A stretch of DNA of 64,000 bases from MVRE01 sp015660965 (GTDB taxonomy: Archaea > Halobacteriota > Methanomicrobia > Methanomicrobiales > Methanospirillaceae). Below are positions 54,371 through 62,784 of this stretch, in pieces. The stretch spans positions 186,001-250,000 of the forward strand of contig JBEKCC010000001.1 of the NCBI GenBank assembly GCA_050015095.1, given 5' to 3'. Position numbers and translations under genes: made by a program. The notes under the pieces are model-generated. The model saw only the letters and a list, made by a program, of their open reading frames with translations. It was not told the DNA's origin and did no database searches. Within the stretch, counting starts at the first letter, position 1. Each line of letters begins with the position of its first letter.

Positions 54371-54520
54371 TTACCATCGCTGACCGCATCTGGGACAAAT
54401 CATGGTGATGGGGCGACGGCATTTTGGGCAATAGAGACCACGATAATTAGTATATTCAACAGGAATCTTACAATGCCTGCAGAAAATATGTTCTTCAAAA
54501 CCGCAGGTATGCCTTTGCAT
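54371..54520 (-). CDS. Tiny zinc-ribbon protein, 49 residues
   Basis: From an ATG at 54520 the minus strand encodes MQRHTCGFEEHIFCRHCKIP, then NYRGLYCPKCRRPI and MICPRCGQRW before TAA. Three CxxC pairs plus one single Cys and several His fit one or two zinc ribbons, and the last pair resembles the C-terminal end of a double zinc-ribbon protein. The frame is open upstream to a TAG about 24 codons before, so the start is uncertain. The gene is convergent with the DUF1922 gene. The regular cysteine spacing is the main reason to believe it. Confidence 0.55.
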   Translation of the reverse strand: MQRHTCGFEEHIFCRHCKIPVEYTNYRGLYCPKCRRPITMICPRCGQRW

Positions 54521-54645
54521 ATGGTGTTGTAGCGAATCCAGAGAAATAAGTGTTTTGGCAAAAGATAAAACGAATCTGCAATTCGGATTCTATTTTCACA
54601 CAATACATTTGTATTTATATGCTTCACCTTTGATCTGGAGTTACG

Positions 54646-55344
54646 ATGAAATACAAGATTATTGGAGACAACCTTCAAATGTTACGGGTTGAACTTGCCG
54701 CTGGAGAAGGGCTCTTTGCTGAAGCGGGTTCGATGGTGAATATGAGTGGGCATATACAAATGGAGTCCCAGATGGCAGGGGGTATTTTTGCCGGTACCAA
54801 ACGCATACTTATTGGAGAAAGTTTCTTTCTCACAAAATTTGTCCCTATAGAAAAACATGGATTTGTGGCATTTGCAGGTAATGTGCTTGGAAAAATTTTT
54901 CCGGTTCATCTATCGAATGGGTCAGAGTTTGTAGGCCGGCGCGAATCATTCTTATGCTGCGAAGAAGGTATTGTGCTTGACATTACATTTGCAAAAAAAG
55001 TTCAGAGCGGACTCTTTGGCGGTGCGGGGTTCATTCTCCAGAACATGTCAGGTAACGGAACCGTTTTTCTCCACTGTTGTGGCGACATCGTTGAGATTAA
55101 TTTAAAAGACAATGAGATGATCAAAGTGCAAACAGGACTTGTTGTGGGTTTCGACAGCACAGTTTCCTATGACATTGCTCTCGCTGGTGGTATCACTTCG
55201 ATAATCTTCGGCGGTGAAGGGCTTTTTGTAACTACTCTCACCGGACCTGGCAAGGTGATACTCCAATCAATGGACATTGCAAAAATTGCAGCTTCAATTA
55301 TTCCTTATCTACCTAAGCCAAAAGAAATTACAGGGAAAAAATAG
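54646..55344 (+). CDS. TIGR00266 family (AIM24-like) protein
   Basis: A 232-residue protein of the TIGR00266 family: EAGSMVNMSGHIQMESQMAGGIF, LSGGEGLF-like repeats (GLFGGAGFILQNM; IIFGGEGLFVTTL). These form a beta-helix-like trimer fold shared with the mitochondrial AIM24. No function is established. GGAG precedes the ATG by 7 nt. TAG stop. Confidence 0.9.
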   Translation: MKYKIIGDNLQMLRVELAAGEGLFAEAGSMVNMSGHIQMESQMAGGIFAGTKRILIGESFFLTKFVPIEKHGFVAFAGNVLGKIFPVHLSNGSEFVGRRESFLCCEEGIVLDITFAKKVQSGLFGGAGFILQNMSGNGTVFLHCCGDIVEINLKDNEMIKVQTGLVVGFDSTVSYDIALAGGITSIIFGGEGLFVTTLTGPGKVILQSMDIAKIAASIIPYLPKPKEITGKK

Positions 55345-55487
55345 TTTCTAATCATGAAAAGTCAACTTGTATAAGGTAAATATTTTTTTATTAAAAAATT
55401 AAAAATCTCTTCAATCCTTTGAGATTTGATAGTTTTTCTTAGGTTAATACACTCATATTTTTAGGAGAAACGTATTATTGTTTTTAT

Positions 55488-55501
55488 TTTAGATATATAT
55501 C
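55488..55501 (+). promoter_or_regulatory. TATA box of the response regulator-PAS gene
   Basis: TTTAGATATATATC lies 33-46 bp upstream of the ATG at 55534, giving a leader of about 10-12 nt. AAGGAG at 55502-55507 is too far from the ATG to be its ribosome site. Confidence 0.4.
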
Positions 55502-55533
55502 AAGGAGTTATTAACAATCGACATTACTTTGCT

Positions 55534-56712
55534 ATGATTTCTGTTATGTATGTGGATGATGAGGTAGAACTCCTTGATTTAGGCAAAATATTCCTTGAGG
55601 GAACAGGGAATTTCAAAGTAGATACTATACCTTCCGCTCAACAAGCACTCCAGAAACTAAAAACAACCACCTGTGATGCAGTTGTTTCAGATTATCAGAT
55701 GCCAAAAATGGACGGTATTCAATTTCTCACGGCACTTCGTAAGGTATATCCAAAACTACCTTTTATTATTTTCACCGGCAAAGGACGGGAAGACGTTGTT
55801 ATCGAAGCATTTGATAAGGGTGCCGATTTTTATCTTCAAAAGGGGGGGGCACCCAAACCACAATTTACTGAGCTAGCCCGCAAGATCGAAATAGCGGTGG
55901 AACGTAAACGGAAGGACGAAACAATACGACAGAATGAAACGTTCTTAGAAAACCTGTTTTCAAGTATCCAAGACGGCATTTCAATTTTAGACAAAAATAT
56001 GAACATCATCCGTATTAATCCTGTAATACAGCGCTGGTATGCCCATGCAATGCCGATCGTTGGCAAGAAGTGCTGGGAAGTTTATCACGGTAAAAAAGAA
56101 CGATGCGAGTTCTGTCCCTCAATAAAAAGCCTTACCACAGGAGAAACTGCATTTGCTCATGTACCTATGACAAATACTGAAGGCAAAATTGTGGGATGGA
56201 TCGATCTCTACACTTTCCCACTCACGGACTCTGTTTCAGGAGAGATTACTGGAGTTATTGAATATAAACGAGACGCAACTAGACGTTGGAAGGTAGAGAA
56301 TGCACTTCGTCAAAGTGAACAGCAACTAAAACAATCAGAAGCCCTTCATCGGTCGCTTTTAGAAATTTCACCGGATGGGATTGTATTATTTGACACAAAT
56401 GCTGTGATTACCTTTGCTTCCTCATTATTGCTAAAGATGTTCGGTCTCACATATCAAAATGAAGTTATTGGCACTAGTATCTTTGATTGGATTGCACCTG
56501 AACATCACAAAGAAATTATTGAAAAACAAAAAAAAATTTTCGATGGTTTGACAGGATCCAGCCTTATCTACCGGATCATAAGAAGGGACAAATCTTCTTT
56601 TATTGTCGAAGTTAATGAATCCACCATCTATGATCTTTCCGGAAAACCAATCGGTGTAATGGCAAATATACGAGATATTAACGATCAACAAAAAGGTGAG
56701 AAGAATAATTAA
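55534..56712 (+). CDS. Response regulator with two PAS domains
   Basis: A 392-residue protein. Residues 1-120 are a receiver domain with acidic pair D8-D9, phosphoacceptor D53 (VVSDYQMPKMDG) and the TGKG lysine. Two PAS domains follow: about 128-255 with CWEVYHGKKERCEFCP, a cysteine pattern known in a PAS subset, and about 270-388 (SPDGIVLFDTNAVITFASS). There is no kinase or DNA-binding domain. It lies 17 bp upstream of the sensor kinase, so it likely passes or modulates signals for it. Confidence 0.9.
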   Translation: MISVMYVDDEVELLDLGKIFLEGTGNFKVDTIPSAQQALQKLKTTTCDAVVSDYQMPKMDGIQFLTALRKVYPKLPFIIFTGKGREDVVIEAFDKGADFYLQKGGAPKPQFTELARKIEIAVERKRKDETIRQNETFLENLFSSIQDGISILDKNMNIIRINPVIQRWYAHAMPIVGKKCWEVYHGKKERCEFCPSIKSLTTGETAFAHVPMTNTEGKIVGWIDLYTFPLTDSVSGEITGVIEYKRDATRRWKVENALRQSEQQLKQSEALHRSLLEISPDGIVLFDTNAVITFASSLLLKMFGLTYQNEVIGTSIFDWIAPEHHKEIIEKQKKIFDGLTGSSLIYRIIRRDKSSFIVEVNESTIYDLSGKPIGVMANIRDINDQQKGEKNN

Positions 56713-56729
56713 AACGAGATGTAAATTTT

Positions 56730-58463
56730 ATGTCCTTCAAAATTATTGAAAATATTAAAAAAGATCCCTATTTTCTCCCTGTTTTTGTTATACTTATAAC
56801 GGTAGTAACCATTGTTCTAAATTTTTACTTACTTCTTTACAATAATACTCTCATCTTTGACCCTCTTTTATTTATTCCAATCATTCTTGTGGCTTATTGT
56901 TATCCTAAACGTGGCGTGACCGCTACAACATGGATTGCGTTTTTGTATTTTGTGACGGTTGCGTTGGTACCTTACAGATCCCAAAACATTTTGCTATCAG
57001 GTATCGCTCATACCGCAATTTTTATTATAGTTGGATTTACAGTTTCATATTTTAAAATCAAATCTTCAGAGGATCTGAACATCTATAAACAACTTGCAGA
57101 GATAGTTGGACCCTCAAAAATAAAAAACCTAATTTTTCCATCTTTCATCGTTATTCTATTAGCAATAATCATCTTTCTGAATTATTTTGTTCTCCAAATA
57201 AGTCACTCGGTCATGTTTGATTCTCTATTATTTATTCCAATTATTTTTGTGGTATATTTTTATCCCAAGCGAGGTGTGACTGCTACTACATGGATTTCAA
57301 TTTTGTATCTTTTAACAGTTATATTGGTACCCAATAATTCCCAAGAAATTTTATTAACAAGTATAACTCATGCCGCTATTTTTATTATTGCTGGATTTGT
57401 GATATCGTATCTGAGTATTTCCTTTTCTAATGAAAAAGCAATATATAAACGTCTTGCAGAAATCGTCGTGAACTCAACCGTTGCTATTACTGGAGAGACG
57501 CTTGATGGGACTATCACCGATTGGAATAAAGGCGCTGAAAACCTTTATGGGTATACTTCAGAAGAAGCCGTTGGTAAATCGATCTTACGGTTGCTTCCTC
57601 TCGATCGATTTGATGAAATTAATCCCCTCAGAGATAAAATTCAACGAGGAGAACATATTGAACGATATGAAACTGAACGTATAACGAAACAGGGAAGAAG
57701 AATTCATGTTTCTCTCTCTATTTCTCCAATAAAAAATGATCGTGGTAACATTCTTGGAACATCGGTTATTGCTCATGATATTACAGAACGTAAACAGTTG
57801 GAGGATGCCCTCCGACAGACAAATCGGCAGCATAATTTGATGACAAGCATCACCCGTCATGATATCCTCAATAAAATATTCATCATGCTTGGATACTTTG
57901 ATATCCTCAAGAGTAAACAAATAGACCCCGAAATCACTCCATTTCACACGAAACTGGAATCTGCAACAAAAGCGATTCAGTGGCAGATTGAGTTCACGAG
58001 AGTTTATGAAGACCTCGGCACTCATGAACCACAGTGGCAAGAACTGAACAAAGTCATACCTCGGTCGGAGATTCCTTCATCTATAACACTTGTGACAGAT
58101 TTACAGGGTGTTGAGGTCTATGCAGACCCGATGTTAAAAATAGTTTTTTATAACCTTCTCGAAAACACCATCAAACATGGACAAAAGGTTACTGCAATAC
58201 GGATTTTTTATAATCATTCAACAGAAGGTCTAACCGTCATTTATGAGGATAACGGAATCGGGATCCCGACTGATGAAAAGGAGCAGATCTTCGATCGGGG
58301 GTTCGGAAAGAATACCGGGCTCGGACTGTTTTTAGTTAGAGAAATTCTCGCAATCACCGGTATTAATATCAGGGAAACAGGGGAGCCCGGAAAAGGGGTA
58401 CGATTTGAGATAATGATAACGAAAGAAAAATACCGTTTTATTAATATCTCCAAAGAAAAGTGA
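56730..58463 (+). CDS. Membrane sensor histidine kinase with duplicated membrane module
   Basis: A 577-residue kinase. Residues 1-127 and 128-247 are two copies of a membrane module, each ending in an AEIV-type linker; both contain LLFIPII and YPKRGVTATTWI at exactly 120-residue spacing. A PAS domain follows (about 245-355, TDWNKGAENLYGYT). The H-box is ITRHDILNK with His377, and the ATPase region has NLLENTIKHG, DNGIGIP and GLGLFLV. Signal is unknown. It follows the response regulator by 17 bp. Confidence 0.9.
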   Translation: MSFKIIENIKKDPYFLPVFVILITVVTIVLNFYLLLYNNTLIFDPLLFIPIILVAYCYPKRGVTATTWIAFLYFVTVALVPYRSQNILLSGIAHTAIFIIVGFTVSYFKIKSSEDLNIYKQLAEIVGPSKIKNLIFPSFIVILLAIIIFLNYFVLQISHSVMFDSLLFIPIIFVVYFYPKRGVTATTWISILYLLTVILVPNNSQEILLTSITHAAIFIIAGFVISYLSISFSNEKAIYKRLAEIVVNSTVAITGETLDGTITDWNKGAENLYGYTSEEAVGKSILRLLPLDRFDEINPLRDKIQRGEHIERYETERITKQGRRIHVSLSISPIKNDRGNILGTSVIAHDITERKQLEDALRQTNRQHNLMTSITRHDILNKIFIMLGYFDILKSKQIDPEITPFHTKLESATKAIQWQIEFTRVYEDLGTHEPQWQELNKVIPRSEIPSSITLVTDLQGVEVYADPMLKIVFYNLLENTIKHGQKVTAIRIFYNHSTEGLTVIYEDNGIGIPTDEKEQIFDRGFGKNTGLGLFLVREILAITGINIRETGEPGKGVRFEIMITKEKYRFINISKEK

Positions 58464-58620
58464 AAAGGTAACCATTTAAAAAGTTGGGATCTCGATCGTC
58501 GTTCAGATCGTATTGGATTAAATTTTATTGTGCACACGAATAAGCCTCTTATCATACCTATAACTGTTAATCTTACACGGTCACATCTGTTTTTCTATTG
58601 AAGTATTGCGAAAAAACGTT

Positions 58621-58995
58621 CTATGAGGCAGAATAATTCAGAGTTTTTTGAACTATTTCACATAATTCTTTGCGACGAATTGGTTTCAGAATATAATCTT
58701 TAAACAAATTTCCATATATTTGACGTTCCTGATTCGTTAAAAATTTTGCAGTCAGCATAATCACAGGAATCGATGCGGTTTTTGGGTTATTTTTTATATT
58801 AGTAAGTGTGGTCCAACCATCCATGGGTTCCATCATAATATCCAAAAGAATAAGATCTGGACTGAAATCTTCTAACTTCTTAAGACACGTTATTCCATCT
58901 AAGGCAGCAATTGTGTCAAACCCCTCCAGATTAAGTATTTGTCTAAAAACATCAACGACATCTAAATTATCGTCAACAATGAATATGGTGGACAT
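58621..58995 (-). CDS. Stand-alone response regulator receiver
   Basis: A 124-residue CheY-like receiver. D8-D9 acidic pair, phosphoacceptor D52 in LILLDIMMEPMDGW, and the conserved Lys in DYILKPIRRKEL. There is no output domain. It converges with the sensor kinase, which is the likely but unproven partner. Confidence 0.92.
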   Translation of the reverse strand: MSTIFIVDDNLDVVDVFRQILNLEGFDTIAALDGITCLKKLEDFSPDLILLDIMMEPMDGWTTLTNIKNNPKTASIPVIMLTAKFLTNQERQIYGNLFKDYILKPIRRKELCEIVQKTLNYSAS

Positions 58996-59262
58996 ACAAA
59001 CAGAATACTTTACAGAATTAAATGAATTGTCAATTCATCATTAAAATTATTCACATTTAAATATTCCATATTGATTTATTAATATTTGAAAAACACAGTA
59101 TACTTCCCTATTGTGTGGTATAACTGAAAAGGAAAAACCGTATAGAAGTGTCATCATGTTGGCAACCAGTCGGTTACTGATACCATAACTGAAGATCTAT
59201 TAATAAAAAATATTAAAATATTCTGAAGATTGTAAGACAAATAATAATAGGACATTGAGGCA

Positions 59263-59607
59263 ATGCCGATTCAAAACAATAACTCAGATGACATTAATCC
59301 TTCTTCCGATGACGAATGCTTTTCCAGTACACCACAAGGAATGACACTTGAAGCAGTTATTGATACAATAGGGGAATTTGAGCATCTCAATGAACTCGTC
59401 ACGCTGTATATCGAAAAATCGGGTGGTTTGAAAAGTATAGACCAATATTTTAAAATTGTTACACCCATTCTCGATTTACTCGAAGTAGAGATTAGGGTTA
59501 GATATGTCCCTCGCATCACGAAAAAAGAGATGAAATTGATTATCCAAGATTGGATCGATAAGGAAATTGCAGATCTGAAAAAAACTGAATTTAAATCCAA
59601 AGAATAA
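59263..59607 (+). CDS. Unknown acidic protein, 114 residues
   Basis: A soluble 114-residue protein. The first ~25 residues are disordered-looking and Asn/Asp/Ser-rich; the rest is predicted helical with a charged C-terminus (WIDKEIADLKKTEFKSKE). No motif is recognised. GAGGC just before the ATG is a weak ribosome site. It is convergent with the TraB gene. Confidence 0.6.
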   Translation: MPIQNNNSDDINPSSDDECFSSTPQGMTLEAVIDTIGEFEHLNELVTLYIEKSGGLKSIDQYFKIVTPILDLLEVEIRVRYVPRITKKEMKLIIQDWIDKEIADLKKTEFKSKE

Positions 59608-59654
59608 AAATTTAATTTTGGACTCGCATATTCTTCCCAATTTTTTACTAGTAA

Positions 59655-60860
59655 TTATACTAATCCGGATATCACCACCCACATATTATGAACACCATTC
59701 AAGATCACAACACTTGGATCTATACTGAGAACTGGAAATACAAATATGAAGTACAAGATAGTCCCTAAAAAACTCCCGAGATTAGCGAGTGCTGCGACAA
59801 GAACAACTCGGAAGAGTGGAATCTTTGACATCTCAGTAAGAGTCTCAGCTTCGTAAATTTTCCGGAAATCCGAGATAGGAGGCTTTCTCACTTTTGCCTC
59901 GGTGTAAGCGCCAAACCACCCGGCATGTAGCAATGGATTGAGAGATGTCATCCACGCAACGCCGAAACAAGTAAGTGCAGAATAGGGGTGTCCACCGGCT
60001 GCAAGAGTAAAGATTGCAGCAAGAACACCGTGGATTATGACCCAAAAGAGAAATGCGTAGAGAAGAATATTTAATCCAACTCCAGAAAAGGCGATAGCCG
60101 TTAATAAGAATATAAAGAGGCCAGTTACAACGAATCCAAATATCTTGGCCCAAGGAAATGATTTAGGTTCATCGTTAAGTGATTCAAATAAAGGAAGTGT
60201 CTCTGGCTTATCGAGATAATTTTTAATGCCTATAATATGTCCAGCACCAACAATTGCGAGAACACGACCTTCAACCTTTTGTTGCTTTAATTGGATGAGT
60301 TGATGTGCAATGAATGCATCACGTTCATCAATTAGTGCCCGGGCACCATTGGGTGAGAAGTTTCGGAATTCCTCCATAACCATATCGATCACGTCCTGCT
60401 CTTTAAGCACCTCAACATCTTCTGCATCAATACTATTTACTTCAGCGATTGAAACGATCAGTGCATACAACATCTTGATCTTTTCACCAATTCCAAGCGA
60501 ACTCCAAAATCGCAAGAGTGTTGTACGAATGTCGCGATCGACAAGTGCGAGTGTAATATTTCGCGATTCTGCCTCCGCAATTGCAGCTTTCATTTCAGCT
60601 CCTGGCTCCACACCAATATCCATCCCAATTCTGCGTTGTATATAAGCAAGCAGCCATTGAACAAGGAGCTGGTTGAAATTCTTTACTTCTAACACATCAG
60701 AAATAGTAGGATCAAGACCTTTTCTCTTTAATGCTGAATATCGAGCCGGATCAAGTTCGATGGCGATAGTATCTGGGTGAAATTCTTCGATTGCCGCCCG
60801 AACTTCATCAATACTTTTCTGCGAAACGTGTGCAGTCCCAACAAGCCGGATTTCAGCCAT
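59655..60860 (-). CDS. TraB/PrgY family membrane protein
   Basis: A 401-residue protein. The N-terminal TraB domain begins VGTAHVSQKSIDEV and has IAIELDPARYSAL and AIVGAGHIIGIKNYL, as in TraB/PrgY and TIKI-type proteins. Residues about 240-401 hold four or so transmembrane helices. In bacteria PrgY lowers pheromone activity; in archaea the role is unknown. Probably membrane-bound with a soluble N-terminal domain. Confidence 0.9.
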   Translation of the reverse strand: MAEIRLVGTAHVSQKSIDEVRAAIEEFHPDTIAIELDPARYSALKRKGLDPTISDVLEVKNFNQLLVQWLLAYIQRRIGMDIGVEPGAEMKAAIAEAESRNITLALVDRDIRTTLLRFWSSLGIGEKIKMLYALIVSIAEVNSIDAEDVEVLKEQDVIDMVMEEFRNFSPNGARALIDERDAFIAHQLIQLKQQKVEGRVLAIVGAGHIIGIKNYLDKPETLPLFESLNDEPKSFPWAKIFGFVVTGLFIFLLTAIAFSGVGLNILLYAFLFWVIIHGVLAAIFTLAAGGHPYSALTCFGVAWMTSLNPLLHAGWFGAYTEAKVRKPPISDFRKIYEAETLTEMSKIPLFRVVLVAALANLGSFLGTILYFIFVFPVLSIDPSVVILNGVHNMWVVISGLV

Positions 60861-61036
60861 TACTCACCATTATTCCCATATCGTTGGCGCTCAATCTAAA
60901 TTAAAACAGATAGTTGCAAGCATTTTCCGGGCACTCAGTTTTAAGGTATCAATATTGTTTTTGTGAATCAAGGTAAACCGTTCAATCCATCTTTACCCAA
61001 ATAATTTTTTCCCATCAACAATTGTGTCAAACTGAT

Positions 61037-61047
61037 CTATTAAATAC
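61037..61047 (+). promoter_or_regulatory. TATA box of the cooC-cooC2-cdhA cluster
   Basis: CTATTAAATAC lies 42-52 bp upstream of the cooC ATG, predicting a leader of about 20 nt with the strong AAGGAGG ribosome site at 61073-61079. Confidence 0.45.
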
Positions 61048-61088
61048 AGTTAAATTTACATTTCATTGATAAAGGAGGGAAAGAATCG

Positions 61089-61892
61089 ATGAAGATCGCA
61101 ATCACCGGTAAAGGAGGTGTTGGTAAGACTTTAGTGGCAGCGGGCCTTGTTTTATCACTTACTAAAAACGGTTATAGTACAATCGCTATCGATGCGGATC
61201 CTACTCCAAACCTTGCACTCTCTCTTGGGATTCCATTGAAGGAAGCAAATGAGATTATCCCCATCTCTGAAAATAATATATTGATCGATTCGAAGACTGA
61301 TACCGGTTATCCTGGTATCTATGCTCTGAACTTCTCTGTTAATGATATTATCAATAATTACTCTATCCCCACCCCAGGAGGTGTAAGTCTTCTTGTCATG
61401 GGAACAGTTAAATCAATGGGATCGGGTTGCACCTGTGCAGCAAACAGCGTGATCCGAAGTTTACTTCGACACCTTGTTGTCGAACGAGATGAGGCAGTCG
61501 TGCTTGATATGGAGGCCGGTCTTGAACACCTTGGTCGAGGAACTGCCGAAAGTGTTGATTATATGCTCATAGTAAGTGATGCAAACGCTAAATCTCTCAA
61601 TACAGCCCGAATGATTTCAATTATGGCTCATAATTTTGGGATTCCACAAATAATGCTGATCGGAAATAGAATAGAAACGAATCTCCAGAAAAATACAATT
61701 AAAAAATACGCCAAAGATCACGGTCTTATCGTTGCGGGGTATATACCATTTGACTCGGTTGTCGCAAAGGCTGGAATCAATGGTGATTCTCTTCTACCAA
61801 TGCAAAATTCAACAGCACTTAGAGCGATTGATAGAATTAGAAGATTGATTGTGAAACAAAGAACTATCAATAGATCTCAAGGTAAGCATTGA
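61089..61892 (+). CDS. cooC: CO dehydrogenase maturation ATPase CooC
   Basis: A 267-residue MinD/SIMIBI-family ATPase. Deviant Walker A GKGGVGKT (signature Lys8) and nickel-binding CxC in GSGCTCAANS (Cys114, Cys116), which defines CooC. It loads nickel into the C-cluster of CODH. A very good ribosome site AAGGAGG precedes it. The cdhA gene follows two genes later, in the same direction. Confidence 0.92.
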   Translation: MKIAITGKGGVGKTLVAAGLVLSLTKNGYSTIAIDADPTPNLALSLGIPLKEANEIIPISENNILIDSKTDTGYPGIYALNFSVNDIINNYSIPTPGGVSLLVMGTVKSMGSGCTCAANSVIRSLLRHLVVERDEAVVLDMEAGLEHLGRGTAESVDYMLIVSDANAKSLNTARMISIMAHNFGIPQIMLIGNRIETNLQKNTIKKYAKDHGLIVAGYIPFDSVVAKAGINGDSLLPMQNSTALRAIDRIRRLIVKQRTINRSQGKH

Positions 61893-61909
61893 AAACGGAG
61901 ACCAAGTGA

Positions 61910-62674
61910 ATGAAAACTCTCGTGACAATGGGACGAGGCGGTACAGGAAAAACAAGTTTCGTCGCTCTGATGACCAAATGTTTTATAGAGAATAATAAAG
62001 TTCCACTCCTTCTTGTTGATCTTGACCCAGACCAGAATCTCGCAGAAATGGTAGGAGTTGATCTCGAACGTGCAGGGATTAGAACAATCTCTGAACTCAT
62101 AATGGAGACGTTTCTAAAAAAGGGGGGCACAACTATCGGTGTTTCACCTACAGAACGAATTGAGACAACCATTTGGGAACGCGGTTTGTATGAAGGCGAT
62201 TTATTTGATCTGATTGCAGTGGGAACAAAATGGATTGAAGGATGCTATTGTCTTCCCGATGCTGCTCTTAAAGGGGCGCTTAGCTCAATGGTTAAGAAGT
62301 ATGAGTTTATTCTTATTGATTCTCCAGCAGGTTTGGAACATTTAAACAGGAAAATTACTACAAGAGTTGACGATATCTTTGATGTAATCGGTCCTTCAAA
62401 CAAATCATTCGAACATGTGAAACGAGCGGCCCGAATTGTTAGTGAAGTCGGAATTGAGTTTAATCACTTTTTTATTGTCGGAGGATATCAATTACCGAAT
62501 GATCTCGAGCCAACGGTGCAGAAATCAACAGGACAGGAATATTTGGGTAAAATCGCACTCGACGTACAAGTTCAGGATGCTGTTATGGCAGGAAAGTCAT
62601 TACTTAACCTCTCGAAAGAATCAGTTGCATACCAATCAGTAAAAAAACTCATGGAAAATGCAGGATATTTGTGA
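61910..62674 (+). CDS. Second CooC-like ATPase with Arg in place of the signature lysine
   Basis: A 254-residue paralog. Walker A is MGRGGTGKT: the signature lysine of deviant Walker A loops is Arg9 here, while the P-loop lysine is kept. The CxC pair is retained (GCYC, Cys112 and Cys114). It is 17 bp after cooC with GGAG before the ATG. It may load nickel for a different site (A-cluster or hydrogenase) or assist CooC. It diverges strongly from its neighbour, so it is an old paralog and not a recent duplication. Confidence 0.85.
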   Translation: MKTLVTMGRGGTGKTSFVALMTKCFIENNKVPLLLVDLDPDQNLAEMVGVDLERAGIRTISELIMETFLKKGGTTIGVSPTERIETTIWERGLYEGDLFDLIAVGTKWIEGCYCLPDAALKGALSSMVKKYEFILIDSPAGLEHLNRKITTRVDDIFDVIGPSNKSFEHVKRAARIVSEVGIEFNHFFIVGGYQLPNDLEPTVQKSTGQEYLGKIALDVQVQDAVMAGKSLLNLSKESVAYQSVKKLMENAGYL

Positions 62675-62784
62675 AAATAAAATTTATGTGAGACTTTTGG
62701 AACTTTTCCTATGGATTGCCGTGAAGATAAATGAGTTAACCTTATGAGTGCTATTCGTTATAGTATTCTTTTAACGCTTCGGTC

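Noticed and set aside
57585..58040. 151-codon frame antisense to the sensor kinase
   Set aside because: Overlaps the PAS-to-HisKA part of a certain gene; composition fits a shadow frame.
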